Source of the DNA: Azotobacter bryophylli
Lineage (GTDB): Bacteria > Pseudomonadota > Gammaproteobacteria > Pseudomonadales > Pseudomonadaceae
Assembly (NCBI RefSeq): GCF_042643485.1
Contig: NZ_JBHRSJ010000005.1
Coordinates: 1-64,000, forward strand
Direction of reading: 5' to 3'
DNA: 64,000 bases
Made by a program: the position numbers and the translations under genes. The notes under the pieces are model-generated. The model saw only the letters and a program-made list of their open reading frames with translations, searched no databases and was not told where the DNA came from. How positions within the stretch are numbered: the first letter of the stretch is position 1; each line of letters opens with the position of its first letter. This document shows positions 46,964 to 56,565 of the stretch, one piece after another.

Positions 46964-47360
46964 CGGGATTTCCCGCCACCTCTGCTTCGGTCGGGGGCTG
47001 GCCACGTGATCGGTTGCGCGCGAGTCGCTTCCAGAGCTTGTCGAACTGTTGTGTCAGCTCGGCGTTTTCCAGATCGCCAAAGCCTTTTCGTGCGACCACA
47101 ACGATATCCCATCCGATCAGGGCATCCTGATTCAGGCGGAAGGAATTACGTATCAGACGTTTCAGGCGATTGCGCTGAACAGAGAGTTTGACACTCTTCT
47201 TGCCGATCACCAGTCCCAGACGGGGGAGTTCGAGATCGTTAAGGCGGGCGAGTAGGAGAACGTGCTTGCCCGGAACCTTGGCGGTCGGGGAGTCGAAGAC
47301 TGCCTTGAACTGTCTTGGGATCAGCAGCCGCTTTTCCCGAGAGAAGTCTCGACTCACCAC
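46956..47360 (-). CDS. rnpA: Ribonuclease P protein component
   Basis: 134 aa, GTG start (GTGGTGAGTCGA, M-V-S-R). RNA-binding motif SVQRNRLKRLIRNSFRLNQ is intact. Processes tRNA 5' ends together with RnpB RNA, which is not in this window. Confidence 0.97.
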   Translation of the reverse strand: MVSRDFSREKRLLIPRQFKAVFDSPTAKVPGKHVLLLARLNDLELPRLGLVIGKKSVKLSVQRNRLKRLIRNSFRLNQDALIGWDIVVVARKGFGDLENAELTQQFDKLWKRLARNRSRGQPPTEAEVAGNPDA

Positions 47361-47374
47361 CCGGTCCGGATAAA

Positions 47375-47509
47375 TCAGACAGTCAGACGCTTGCGGCCCT
47401 TGGCGCGACGACGCGACAGGACTTGACGACCGTTCTTGGTGGCCATACGGGCACGGAAACCGTGGGTACGAGCGCGCTTGAGGGTGCTGGGTTGGAAAGT
47501 GCGTTTCAT
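47375..47509 (-). CDS. rpmH: 50S ribosomal protein L34
   Basis: 44 aa: begins MKRTFQPSTLKRARTHGFR and ends RAKGRKRLTV, the complete usual sequence. 14 bp before rnpA. Confidence 0.98.
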   Translation of the reverse strand: MKRTFQPSTLKRARTHGFRARMATKNGRQVLSRRRAKGRKRLTV

Positions 47510-47568
47510 GATGCCTTACCTGGTGGTCACTACGGGCCGGAAGTGGCCCCCGTTCAAAGAGACCGGCA

Positions 47569-47597
47569 ATTCTATTGAAAGCATCAGGTCAGGTCAA
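47569..47597 (-). promoter_or_regulatory. Sigma-70 promoter of rpmH-rnpA
   Basis: Minus strand TTGACC (47597-47592), 17-bp spacer, TAGAAT (47574-47569); both boxes one or two bases from consensus, 60 bp before the rpmH ATG. Confidence 0.8.
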
Positions 47598-47699
47598 TTT
47601 CCAACCAATGCCTTACCTCATCAGTAAGCAAAGGCTGCTGGACTCATTTGCATCCCTTTCAATCCGTATAGCTCTCCATGCAGGCATGGTGATTTCTTG

Positions 47700-48040
47700 G
47701 TCCGGCAAGCATGCACAAAAAGATACAAGAGGAAAAATTCTTTAAAAAGATTGTTCTTATTAAAGAACTTAGTGATCAGCCTGTCTGTGGATAACATCAT
47801 GAGAGACCCATTCTGCGCAGGTTTACAGACATGACAAGGTTGTACAGAATCAGTGCTCCACTTGTGCTGAGATGTGCGTAAATGCTGTGGGTTAAATCGC
47901 ATTTTATGCACAGCGAAGTTATCAACAGTAGCTCTCTGGTGGTTGTGCACTACGCTGATATCTAGTTATCAACAGGGCTGGGCGCTAGCCTATTACACCG
48001 AGGGGCAGTGTTTTTTCTCTCGCCATGTGGATAACCACTA
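47700..48040. other. oriC: Chromosomal replication origin oriC
   Basis: The rpmH-dnaA gap (47510-48102) contains an AT-rich tract at about 47711-47770 (AAAATTCTTTAAAAAGATTG and neighbours), a likely unwinding element, followed by DnaA boxes: TGTGGATAA at 47786-47794, TTATGCACA at 47904-47912, TTATCAACA at 47919-47927 and 47966-47974, and TGTGGATAA at 48026-48034. Gene orientation switches from leftward to rightward exactly here. Position agrees with known Pseudomonas origins. No gene in the gap. Confidence 0.88.
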
Positions 48041-48102
48041 TCGGTGGCGGCTACAATGGCAGACTGTTTTTTGCCTGCCGCTTTGATGGCTAGGGGATAT
48101 AC

Positions 48103-49563
48103 GTGTCCGTTGAACTTTGGCAACAGTGCGTCGAGCTTCTGCGCGATGAACTGCCCGCTCAGCAATTCAACACTTGGATTCGTCCGCTGCAGGTCGAAGC
48201 CGAGGGTGATGAGCTGCGCGTCTACGCACCCAATCGGTTTGTCCTCGATTGGGTCAATGAAAAGTACCTAGGGCGATTGCTGGAATTGCTGGGAGAGCGT
48301 AGTGATGGTTTCGCGCCTTCCGTTTCTTTATTGATCGGCAGCAAACGCCGGCCTATCCCGCGTCCTGTGCAACCCGCTCCGTCTGCTCTACCCCCCCCTG
48401 CTTCGCGTCCGGTGGCTGAGATGCCCGAGCCGGCCGCGAGCGAGCCCACTGCTACCGATAGTCGAGCTGATACCGGGACTGCGGCATCTGTTCCTCCGGT
48501 GCGGACCGAGCGTTCGGTTCAGGTCGAGGGAGCGCTCAAGCACACCAGTTATCTCAATCGCTCCTTCACCTTCGAGAACTTCGTCGAGGGCAAATCCAAC
48601 CAACTGGCTCGTGCCGCAGCCTGGCAGGTGGCGGATAATCCCAAGCATGGTTACAACCCACTGTTCCTCTATGGGGGAGTCGGTCTGGGCAAGACCCACC
48701 TGATGCATGCTGTGGGTAACCATCTTCTGGAGAGGAATCCGAATGCCAAGGTGGTTTACCTGCATTCGGAGCGTTTCGTCGCCGACATGGTGAAGGCCCT
48801 TCAGCTCAATGCGATCAACGAGTTCAAGCGTTTCTACCGTTCGGTGGACGCGCTGCTGATCGACGATATCCAGTTCTTTGCTAAGAAGGAGCGTTCCCAG
48901 GAGGAGTTCTTCCACACCTTCAACGCCCTGCTCGAAGGTGGCCAGCAGGTGATTCTTACCAGCGACCGCTATCCCAAGGAAATTGAAGGGCTTGAAGAGC
49001 GCCTAAAATCCCGCTTTGGCTGGGGCCTGACGGTCGCCGTCGAGCCGCCGGAGCTGGAAACTCGGGTGGCGATCCTGATGAAGAAGGCCGAGCAGACTAA
49101 GGTAGAACTACCCCACGACGCTGCCTTCTTCATCGCCCAGCGCATTCGCTCCAATGTGCGCGAGTTGGAAGGGGCCTTGAAGCGGGTCATCGCCCACTCG
49201 CACTTCACCAATCATCCGATCACCATCGAGCTGATCCGCGAATCGCTGAAGGATCTGTTGGCTCTGCAGGATAAGCTGGTCAGTGTGGATAACATCCAGC
49301 GTACGGTCGCCGAGTACTACAAGATCAAAATCGCCGACCTGCTTTCCAAACGCCGTTCGCGTTCGGTGGCGCGACCGCGTCAGGTTGCCATGGCCCTGTC
49401 CAAGGAGTTGACCAACCACAGCTTGCCGGAGATCGGCGATTCCTTTGGCGGCCGCGATCACACCACCGTCTTGCATGCTTGCCGCAAGATTGCTGAACTG
49501 AGGGAATCCGATGCGGATATCCGCGAGGATTACAAGAACCTACTGCGCACCTTGACCACCTGA
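48103..49563 (+). CDS. dnaA: Chromosomal replication initiator protein DnaA
   Basis: 486 aa, GTG start. Domain I (1-85), a proline-rich variable domain II (about 88-150), AAA+ domain with GGVGLGKTHL and LLIDDIQFF, and DNA-binding domain IV with GGRDHTTVLHACRKI. Opens oriC. A perfect DnaA box at 49284-49292 lies inside the gene. Confidence 0.99.
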   Translation: MSVELWQQCVELLRDELPAQQFNTWIRPLQVEAEGDELRVYAPNRFVLDWVNEKYLGRLLELLGERSDGFAPSVSLLIGSKRRPIPRPVQPAPSALPPPASRPVAEMPEPAASEPTATDSRADTGTAASVPPVRTERSVQVEGALKHTSYLNRSFTFENFVEGKSNQLARAAAWQVADNPKHGYNPLFLYGGVGLGKTHLMHAVGNHLLERNPNAKVVYLHSERFVADMVKALQLNAINEFKRFYRSVDALLIDDIQFFAKKERSQEEFFHTFNALLEGGQQVILTSDRYPKEIEGLEERLKSRFGWGLTVAVEPPELETRVAILMKKAEQTKVELPHDAAFFIAQRIRSNVRELEGALKRVIAHSHFTNHPITIELIRESLKDLLALQDKLVSVDNIQRTVAEYYKIKIADLLSKRRSRSVARPRQVAMALSKELTNHSLPEIGDSFGGRDHTTVLHACRKIAELRESDADIREDYKNLLRTLTT

Positions 49564-49594
49564 CAACCAGAAGCAAACCGATTAGGGACTGACC

Positions 49595-50698
49595 ATGCAT
49601 TTCATCATTCAACGCGAAGCTTTGTTGAAACCGCTGCAGCTGGTCGCAGGCGTCGTCGAGCGGCGACAGACTCTGCCGGTGCTATCCAACGTGCTGCTGG
49701 TCGTCCAGGGCCAGCAGCTGTCGCTGACCGGTACCGATCTGGAGGTGGAGCTGGTCGGTCGGGTGCCGCTGGAGGAGCGTGCCGAGCCGGGCGAGATCAC
49801 CGTGCCGGCGCGCAAGCTCATGGATATCTGCAAGAGTCTGCCCAACGATACGCTGATCGATATCCGCGTCGATGAGCAGAAGCTGCTGATCAAGGCCGGG
49901 CGTAGCCGCTTCACCCTGTCTACCCTCCCGGCCAACGACTTCCCCACTGTAGAGGAAGGCCCGGGCTCGCTGACTTTCACCCTGGTGCAGAGCAAGTTGC
50001 GCCGCCTGATCGAGCGCACCAGCTTCGCCATGGCCCAGCAGGACGTCCGCTATTACCTCAACGGCATGCTTCTGGAAATGAATGCGGGTGTATTGCGCGC
50101 GGTAGCGACCGACGGCCATCGTTTGGCTCTGTGCGCCATGCAGGCGGGTATCGAACATGCCGACCGCCATCAGGTCATCGTTCCGCGCAAGGGTATCCTG
50201 GAACTGGCACGCTTGCTCACCGAGCAGGATGGCGAAGTGAGCATTGTGCTCGGTCAGCACCATATCCGCGCTACCACCGGTGAGTTCACCTTCACCTCCA
50301 AGCTGGTCGATGGCAAGTTCCCGGATTATGAGCGCGTTCTACCGAAGGGCGGCGACAAGCAGGTGATCGGCGATCGCCAACTGCTGCGCGAGGCCTTCAG
50401 CCGTACCGCAATTTTGTCCAACGAAAAGTACCGCGGCATTCGCCTGCAACTGGCCAAAGGATTGCTGAAGATCCAGGCCAACAACCCGGAACAGGAAGAA
50501 GCCGAGGAAGAAGTGGCGGTCGACTACAACGGCGATCCGCTGGAGATCGGCTTCAACGTCAGCTATCTGCTCGACGTACTGGGCGTGATGACTGCCGAGC
50601 AGGTTCGTCTGACCTTGTCGGATGCCAACAGCAGTGCCCTACTGCAGGAAGCCGATAACGACGATTCGGCCTATGTTGTCATGCCGATGCGCTTGTAA
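49595..50698 (+). CDS. dnaN: DNA polymerase III beta sliding clamp
   Basis: 367 aa, normal length; starts MHFIIQREALLKPLQLVAGV and ends VMPMRL. Three clamp domains. Downstream of dnaA in the dnaA-dnaN-recF-gyrB series, all rightwards. Confidence 0.99.
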   Translation: MHFIIQREALLKPLQLVAGVVERRQTLPVLSNVLLVVQGQQLSLTGTDLEVELVGRVPLEERAEPGEITVPARKLMDICKSLPNDTLIDIRVDEQKLLIKAGRSRFTLSTLPANDFPTVEEGPGSLTFTLVQSKLRRLIERTSFAMAQQDVRYYLNGMLLEMNAGVLRAVATDGHRLALCAMQAGIEHADRHQVIVPRKGILELARLLTEQDGEVSIVLGQHHIRATTGEFTFTSKLVDGKFPDYERVLPKGGDKQVIGDRQLLREAFSRTAILSNEKYRGIRLQLAKGLLKIQANNPEQEEAEEEVAVDYNGDPLEIGFNVSYLLDVLGVMTAEQVRLTLSDANSSALLQEADNDDSAYVVMPMRL

Positions 50699-50712
50699 AA
50701 CCTCCGCATTCG

Positions 50713-51813
50713 ATGTCCCTCTGCCGTATCACGGTCACCGCGGTGCGCAACCTGCACCCGGTGACCTTCTCTCCCTCGCCCCGCATCAATATCCTTTATG
50801 GCGCCAATGGCAGCGGCAAGACCAGCCTGCTGGAGGCCATACATCTTCTGGGACTGGCCCGTTCCTTCAGGAGTCAGCGTCTTTCCCCCGTGATCCAGCA
50901 TGACCAGCCGGCCTGTACCGTGTTCGGACAGGTTCGCCTGAACGACGGATATATGAGCAACCTGGGGGTTTCACGTAATCGTCAAGGGGAGTTACAGATC
51001 CGCATCGATGGGCAGAACGTGCGCAGCGCCGCCCACTTGGCTGAAACCCTGCCTCTGCAGTTGATCAACCCGGATAGTTTTCGTCTGCTCGAGGGGGCGC
51101 CGAAGATTCGCCGGCAGTTTCTCGACTGGGGCGTGTTCCACGTGGAACGGCGTTTTCTTCCAGCCTGGCAACGCTTGCAGAAGGCCCTGCGGCAGCGGAA
51201 CTCCTGGCTCCGCCATGGTAGAATGGATAGCGCTTCGCAAGCTGCCTGGGACCATGAGTTGTGCTTGGCCAGCGAAGAAATTGATAGTTATCGACGCACT
51301 TATATCCAGACGTTGAAACCAGTTTTCGAGAAGGTTTTACATGAACTGGTGGAGCTGGATGGCTTGACCTTGAGCTACTACCGCGGCTGGGACAAGGAGC
51401 GCTCGCTGGGCGATGTACTGGTGGCGTCCCTGCTGCGAGACCAGCAACTGGGTCATACGCAGGCAGGTCCCCAGCGTGCCGATTTGCGTTTGCGCCTGGC
51501 CTCGCACAATGCGGTGGATATTCTTTCGCGGGGGCAGCAAAAACTGGTGGTTTGTGCGTTGAAGATCGCCCAGGGACATCTAGTCGAAAATGCCAGGCGC
51601 AGCCAATGCATCTATCTGGTCGACGACCTTCCCTCCGAGCTGGATGAGCAGCACCGCCGCGCCCTTTGCCACTTGCTTGAAGAACTTAACTGCCAGGTAT
51701 TCATCACCTGCGTTGATAGAGAATTATTGCGAGAAAGCTGGCGCACGGACACGCCAGTTGCCTTGTTCCACGTGGAGCAAGGTCGTATCACCCAGACCCA
51801 CGATCGGGAGTGA
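50713..51813 (+). CDS. recF: DNA replication and repair protein RecF
   Basis: 366 aa. SMC-like ATPase with Walker A YGANGSGKTSLLEAIHLL, signature LSRGQQKLVV and Walker B VDDLPSELD. Recombination repair at gapped DNA. Two parS-like palindromes lie inside the coding sequence. Three bp before gyrB. Confidence 0.98.
   Translation: MSLCRITVTAVRNLHPVTFSPSPRINILYGANGSGKTSLLEAIHLLGLARSFRSQRLSPVIQHDQPACTVFGQVRLNDGYMSNLGVSRNRQGELQIRIDGQNVRSAAHLAETLPLQLINPDSFRLLEGAPKIRRQFLDWGVFHVERRFLPAWQRLQKALRQRNSWLRHGRMDSASQAAWDHELCLASEEIDSYRRTYIQTLKPVFEKVLHELVELDGLTLSYYRGWDKERSLGDVLVASLLRDQQLGHTQAGPQRADLRLRLASHNAVDILSRGQQKLVVCALKIAQGHLVENARRSQCIYLVDDLPSELDEQHRRALCHLLEELNCQVFITCVDRELLRESWRTDTPVALFHVEQGRITQTHDRE
51134..51149. 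promoter_or_regulatory. parS: parS site in recF
   Basis: TGTTCCACGTGGAACG contains the perfect palindrome GTTCCACGTGGAAC (51135-51148), the ParB site of pseudomonads. About 3.1 kb right of oriC. Confidence 0.88.
51764..51779. promoter_or_regulatory. parS: parS-like site at the end of recF
   Basis: TGTTCCACGTGGAGCA, one base off the 16-bp consensus TGTTCCACGTGGAACA. About 0.6 kb from the first site. Confidence 0.75.
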
Positions 51814-51816
51814 AGC

Positions 51817-54237
51817 ATGAGCGAAAACCAGACGTACGACTCGTCCAGCATCAAAGTCCTCAAAGGGTTGGATGCCGTACGCAAGCGCCCCGGTATGTAT
51901 ATCGGTGACACCGACGATGGCACCGGTCTGCACCACATGGTGTTCGAGGTGGTCGACAACTCCATTGACGAGGCCTTGGCAGGCCATTGCACGGATATCA
52001 GCATTACCATTCACACCGACGAGTCCATCACGGTGCGCGACAATGGTCGTGGCATTCCGGTGGATCTCCACAAGGAAGAAGGTGTTTCAGCCGCCGAAGT
52101 CATCATGACCGTGCTGCATGCCGGCGGCAAATTCGACGATAACAGCTACAAGGTCTCTGGCGGTCTGCATGGAGTGGGCGTGTCCGTGGTCAACGCGCTG
52201 TCCGAGGAGCTGATCCTGACCATCCGTCGTGAGGGAAAGGTCTGGGAGCAGACCTACGTTCATGGCGTTCCTCAGGCTCCGCTCGCCGCCGTGGGCGACA
52301 CTGAGGGCACCGGCACGCAAATCCATTTCAAGCCATCGGCCGAGACCTTCCAGAACATCCACTTCAGCTGGGACATCCTGGCCAAGCGCCTGCGCGAGCT
52401 GTCTTTCCTCAACTCCGGCGTCGGCATCGTTCTCAAAGACGAACGCAGCGGCAAGGAGGAGTTGTTCAAGTACGAGGGCGGACTCAGGGCCTTCGTCGAC
52501 TACCTGAACACCAACAAGAACGCGGTCAGCCAAGTGTTCCATTTCAACATGCAGCGCGAGGAAGATGGCGTCGGCGTGGAGGTGGCGCTGCAGTGGAACG
52601 ACGGTTTCAACGAGAACATCCTGTGTTTCACCAACAACATTCCCCAGCGTGACGGCGGCACCCATCTAGCCGGCTTCCGCTCGGCCCTGACCCGTAACCT
52701 GAATGCCTATATCGAGCAGGAAGGCCTGGCCAAGAAACACAAGGTGGCCACCACCGGCGACGATGCCCGCGAAGGTCTGACCGCGATTATCTCAGTCAAG
52801 GTACCGGATCCGAAGTTCAGCTCGCAAACCAAGGACAAGCTGGTCTCCAGCGAAGTGAAGACCGCGGTCGAGCAGGAAATGGGCAAGTACTTCGGCGACT
52901 TCCTGCTGGAGAACCCCAACGAGGCCAAGGCTGTGGTCGGCAAGATGATCGATGCCGCGCGTGCCCGCGAGGCCGCCCGGAAGGCCCGAGAGATGACCCG
53001 TCGCAAGGGGGCGCTGGATATCGCCGGTCTGCCCGGCAAGCTGGCCGATTGTCAGGAGAAAGATCCCGCCCTCTCCGAACTCTATATCGTGGAGGGTGAC
53101 TCCGCTGGCGGATCGGCCAAACAGGGGCGCAACCGTCGGACCCAGGCGATCCTGCCGCTCAAGGGCAAGATTCTCAACGTCGAGAAGGCACGCTTCGACA
53201 AGATGCTCTCCTCCGCCGAAGTCGGCACCCTGATCACCGCGCTGGGTTGTGGGATCGGGCGCGAGGAATACAACATCGAAAAGCTGCGTTACCACAACAT
53301 CATCATCATGACCGATGCAGACGTCGATGGTTCGCATATCCGCACCCTGCTGCTGACCTTCTTCTTCCGCCAAATGCCCGAGCTGATCGAGCGCGGTTAC
53401 ATCTACATCGCCCAGCCGCCGCTGTACAAGGTCAAGAAGGGCAAGCAGGAGCAGTACATCAAGGACGACGAGGCCATGGAGGAATACATGACCCAGTCGG
53501 CCCTCGAAGAGGCCAGCCTGCACGTCAACGAGAGTGCCCCCGGTTTGTCCGGTGCCGCACTGGAGAAGCTGGTCAACGATTACCGCATGGTGATGAAGAC
53601 CCTAGCTCGTCTGTCGCGGCTTTATCCACAGGAACTCACCGAGCACTTCGTCTATCTGCCGCGGGTCGGCATTGAGCAGCTGGCCGACCAGGCTGCGATG
53701 CAGGCCTGGCTGGATCGGCTACAGACACGCCTGAAGACGGCCGAGAAGTCCGGTCTGACCTACAAGGCCAACCTGCGCGAGGATCGCGAGCGCAGACTCT
53801 GGCTGCCGGAGGTGGAGATGGTCGCCCACGGCCTGTCCAGCTACGTCACCTTCAACCGCGACTTCTTTGCTAGCAACGACTATCGGACGGTCACGGCACT
53901 CGGCGAGCAGCTGAACAACCTGCTGGAGGAAGGTGCCTATGTGCAGCGCGGTGAGCGCAAGAAGCCGGTGGGAAGCTTCAAGGAAGCCCTCGCCTGGCTC
54001 ATGGCGGAAAGTACCAAGCGTCACAGCATCCAGCGCTACAAGGGGCTCGGCGAAATGAACCCCGAACAGCTGTGGGAAACCACCATGGACCCCAGTGTGC
54101 GCCGCATGCTCAAGGTGACTATCGAGGACGCCATCGCTGCCGATCAGATTTTCAACACCCTGATGGGCGACGCGGTGGAACCGCGGCGCGATTTCATCGA
54201 GAGCAATGCTCTGGCAGTCTCGAATCTGGATGTTTGA
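51817..54237 (+). CDS. gyrB: DNA gyrase subunit B
   Basis: 806 aa. GHKL ATPase (RPGMYIGDTDDGTGLHHMVFEVVDNSIDEA), transducer, TOPRIM domain (VEGDSAGGSAKQGRNR, DADVDGSHIRTLLLTFFFR) and the gammaproteobacterial insert before the C-terminal RYKGLGEMNPEQLWETTMDP. With GyrA introduces negative supercoils. Confidence 0.99.
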   Translation: MSENQTYDSSSIKVLKGLDAVRKRPGMYIGDTDDGTGLHHMVFEVVDNSIDEALAGHCTDISITIHTDESITVRDNGRGIPVDLHKEEGVSAAEVIMTVLHAGGKFDDNSYKVSGGLHGVGVSVVNALSEELILTIRREGKVWEQTYVHGVPQAPLAAVGDTEGTGTQIHFKPSAETFQNIHFSWDILAKRLRELSFLNSGVGIVLKDERSGKEELFKYEGGLRAFVDYLNTNKNAVSQVFHFNMQREEDGVGVEVALQWNDGFNENILCFTNNIPQRDGGTHLAGFRSALTRNLNAYIEQEGLAKKHKVATTGDDAREGLTAIISVKVPDPKFSSQTKDKLVSSEVKTAVEQEMGKYFGDFLLENPNEAKAVVGKMIDAARAREAARKAREMTRRKGALDIAGLPGKLADCQEKDPALSELYIVEGDSAGGSAKQGRNRRTQAILPLKGKILNVEKARFDKMLSSAEVGTLITALGCGIGREEYNIEKLRYHNIIIMTDADVDGSHIRTLLLTFFFRQMPELIERGYIYIAQPPLYKVKKGKQEQYIKDDEAMEEYMTQSALEEASLHVNESAPGLSGAALEKLVNDYRMVMKTLARLSRLYPQELTEHFVYLPRVGIEQLADQAAMQAWLDRLQTRLKTAEKSGLTYKANLREDRERRLWLPEVEMVAHGLSSYVTFNRDFFASNDYRTVTALGEQLNNLLEEGAYVQRGERKKPVGSFKEALAWLMAESTKRHSIQRYKGLGEMNPEQLWETTMDPSVRRMLKVTIEDAIAADQIFNTLMGDAVEPRRDFIESNALAVSNLDV

Positions 54238-54257
54238 TTAATCTGCCCGATATTGGC

Positions 54258-54292
54258 AACCCCCGACAGACCTTCGGTTTGTCGGGGGTTTT
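54258..54292 (+). terminator. Rho-independent terminator after gyrB
   Basis: Stem AACCCCCGACA/TGTCGGGGGTT (54258-54268 with 54280-54290) around a CTTCGG-containing loop, then TTTTGCTTTT. 20 bp after the gyrB stop. Confidence 0.95.
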
Positions 54293-54565
54293 GCTTTTGA
54301 GGGAGAGATATCCAAAGCCTGGTGTGTAGCTGTGGATAAGCGGGGCTCGATTTATCGCATCGACTTTATCGACAAGTAGCGATCTCGGTAGAAAGAGCGG
54401 AGCGGAATGGACTGCTGAGCTGCAATTTTCTTCATTGTGAAGACTCTAACCATTTCAGAGCTGGGTGATCATCGCGAAGGGGCGGATTAGCAGATCGCTG
54501 CAGCAGCTTCGATCGATCAACCGATTTATTGGCAAGAGCGGTATTGCCATCACGAGAAGGATCTC
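54293..54565. other. Gap between gyrB terminator and GMC gene
   Basis: Part of a 328-bp gene-free stretch. It contains a perfect DnaA box TGTGGATAA at 54331-54339 and lower-GC sequence than its surroundings (around 54420-54450). GAGAAGGATCTC just before 54566 is the ribosome site of the next gene. No promoter assigned. Confidence 0.5.
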
Positions 54566-56020
54566 ATGGACATCAACCGCGTAAGCGCAAGGAACGTGCA
54601 TCAGGCTCACTACGAGCTGATTGTTATCGGCTCGGGTTTCGGCTCCACCTTCTTTCTTGATGAAGCCCTGAAACATATCACCGGGCGGGCCTTGGTTATC
54701 GAGTGGGGCGACTATCAGCCCTGGGCTTGGCAAGTCGAGGCGCAATCCAATTCTCCGATTGCGCCCGAATCCACTTACAAGAACTCGGGAAACAAGCCAT
54801 GGAATACCACCATCGCGCTGGGTGGTGGTACGAACTGCTGGTATGCCCAGACGCCGCGCTTGCATCCGAACGATTTTAAAACCCGGGCTCTCTATGGAGT
54901 CGGGCACGATTGGCCGCTGGGCTATGACGACCTCGAGCCGTATTACTGCAGGGCGGAGCAGATCATGTCCATTTCGGGCGATCCCGACATAGGCAAGGTA
55001 TTGCCACGCAGTCAGCCCTACCCTCAGCCGCCCCACAAGGGGACCTCGGTTGATGCACTGATGAAGGCTGCCATGCCTGATCATCACTTCATTTGCCCAA
55101 CTGCCCGGCCGAGGATGGCGACTGCCAATCGCAGCGCCTGCTGCGCCAATGCAAGGTGCAGTCAGTGTCCCGTCAATGCCAAATTCACGGCCGAGAACGG
55201 GTTCCCTTCGCTGTTCAGCCATCCCAAGGTCGACGTCTGCCTGAAAAGCGAAGTCAGAACGCTGGAGTATTCAGGCAACCAGATCTCGGGGGCGACCATT
55301 GCCTCCGAGGGCGGCGAGTATAAAGTTTTCGGCGATGTGTTCGTGCTGGGGGCCAATGCCATCCAAAGTCCGGCGATCCTGCTCCGATCCGACATAGACT
55401 ACGGGCAAACCGGCAGAGGCTTGCACGAGCAGGTGGGCGCCAACGTCGAAGTGTTCCTCGAGGGGCTGAAGAGCCTCGATGGCAGCACGATCACCACGGG
55501 TTACAACTACTATTTCGCCGATGGCGATTTCCGCCGGAATCGCGCTTCTTGTCTGGTTTCCTTCGAGAATCGCTGGTGGCCTTTCGGACTGCGCAAAGAG
55601 CGGGGGCGATGGGATGAGATGCTGTCGTTATCCGTCGTCGTCGAGGATCTGCCGAATCCCGACAACCGTGTGACCATCGATCCCCAGAGCGGTCAGGCCG
55701 TCGTCGATTACCGCGGCGAATCCAGTTATGCCAAGGCCGGCATCGAGCATGTCTTCGACAATCTGGATAAATTGCTGGCGCCTCTACCCGTGGAGTCCAT
55801 CAACAGCCGGATTTGGCGTCCGACCGAATCCCATGTTCAAGGCACCCTCAGGATGGGCATCAAGGACGATGGATCGGTCATCGATCAAAACATGCTGCAC
55901 CATAGGATGCGCAACCTGGTCGTGGTCGGAACTTCCAGCTTTCCCAGTTGCTCGCCTGCCGCCCCGAGTCTGACCGCTGCAGCTCTGTCCATTCGTGCTG
56001 CCGAACTTCTCTACAGCTGA
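54566..56020 (+). CDS. GMC-family FAD dehydrogenase with CCX4C iron-sulfur motif
   Basis: 484 aa. FAD-binding IGSGFGS (21-27) and ALGGGTNCWYAQTPRL; C-terminal GMC part with ESHVQGTLRMG (catalytic His region) and SSFPSCSPAAPSLTAAALSIRAAELL. Cys192-Cys193-x4-Cys198 (ACCANARCSQCP) matches the spacing of the [3Fe-4S] ligands of FAD glucose dehydrogenase catalytic subunits. No signal peptide, so export by riding on the Tat-bearing small subunit encoded next is likely. Substrate unknown: sugar, sugar acid or alcohol. Family sure; cluster inferred from motif. Confidence 0.85.
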   Translation: MDINRVSARNVHQAHYELIVIGSGFGSTFFLDEALKHITGRALVIEWGDYQPWAWQVEAQSNSPIAPESTYKNSGNKPWNTTIALGGGTNCWYAQTPRLHPNDFKTRALYGVGHDWPLGYDDLEPYYCRAEQIMSISGDPDIGKVLPRSQPYPQPPHKGTSVDALMKAAMPDHHFICPTARPRMATANRSACCANARCSQCPVNAKFTAENGFPSLFSHPKVDVCLKSEVRTLEYSGNQISGATIASEGGEYKVFGDVFVLGANAIQSPAILLRSDIDYGQTGRGLHEQVGANVEVFLEGLKSLDGSTITTGYNYYFADGDFRRNRASCLVSFENRWWPFGLRKERGRWDEMLSLSVVVEDLPNPDNRVTIDPQSGQAVVDYRGESSYAKAGIEHVFDNLDKLLAPLPVESINSRIWRPTESHVQGTLRMGIKDDGSVIDQNMLHHRMRNLVVVGTSSFPSCSPAAPSLTAAALSIRAAELLYS

Positions 56021-56030
56021 GGACATAACC

Positions 56031-56450
56031 ATGAATCGTCGCAAATTCCTGGGTTATTCCGCGGCCACCTTCGGCCTGGCGGCATTGGGGGCCTCGGCCT
56101 TTCTGCATGAGGACAGTGATTCTTTCATTCCACGACTGCTGCACGAACTCATCGGTGACTTCGCCATGACACCGCAACAAGAGGAGCAGTTCGTGAAGTC
56201 CTTTGCTGAAAGCTTCGGCACGAAGAAGCTGGCAGCCATGATCGCCTTGTACCGAGTCGATGAAAGTACCGGGCTGGGCACGGAGTTCACTCGTGGGCGG
56301 ATAGACCGATTCGAGCGTGCCTTGGTGACCGAGTTTCTGACGAGCACCGATTATCTGCGTAAGCAGCAGGAAAAGAATCCGGACGTCCTGTACGTCGGGC
56401 ATAAGCTGTGCAGCAATCCGTTCGCGCAGTTCTCCGGTTTGCCGGCTTAA
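56031..56450 (+). CDS. Tat-exported small subunit of the GMC dehydrogenase
   Basis: 139 aa. Begins MNRRKFLGYSAATFGLAALG, a twin-arginine signal, followed by a short helical domain (LLHELIGDFAMTPQQEEQFVKSFAESFG...). Size, signal and position (10 bp after the GMC gene, GAGG ribosome site) fit the small subunits of gluconate, sorbitol and FAD-glucose dehydrogenases, which act as export escorts. The cytochrome c subunit of those complexes is not encoded next to it. Confidence 0.75.
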   Translation: MNRRKFLGYSAATFGLAALGASAFLHEDSDSFIPRLLHELIGDFAMTPQQEEQFVKSFAESFGTKKLAAMIALYRVDESTGLGTEFTRGRIDRFERALVTEFLTSTDYLRKQQEKNPDVLYVGHKLCSNPFAQFSGLPA

Positions 56451-56504
56451 ACCCGCTTCAAGTGTGCACTCTTTACGGGGATTCAACCGGTAGTGTCTCC
56501 TTGG

Positions 56505-56536
56505 AAAACGACAACCCCGGATAGCCGGGGTTGTCG
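56505..56536 (-). terminator. Terminator of the alcohol dehydrogenase gene
   Basis: Perfect 12-bp stem CGACAACCCCGG/CCGGGGTTGTCG (56509-56520 with 56525-56536) with loop ATAG; on the minus strand it is followed by TTTT. Lies between convergent genes and may also stop the GMC operon, although the plus strand lacks a T-run. Confidence 0.8.
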
Positions 56537-56565
56537 CTCTGAGCCGATGCCATTCGGCAAGTCCC

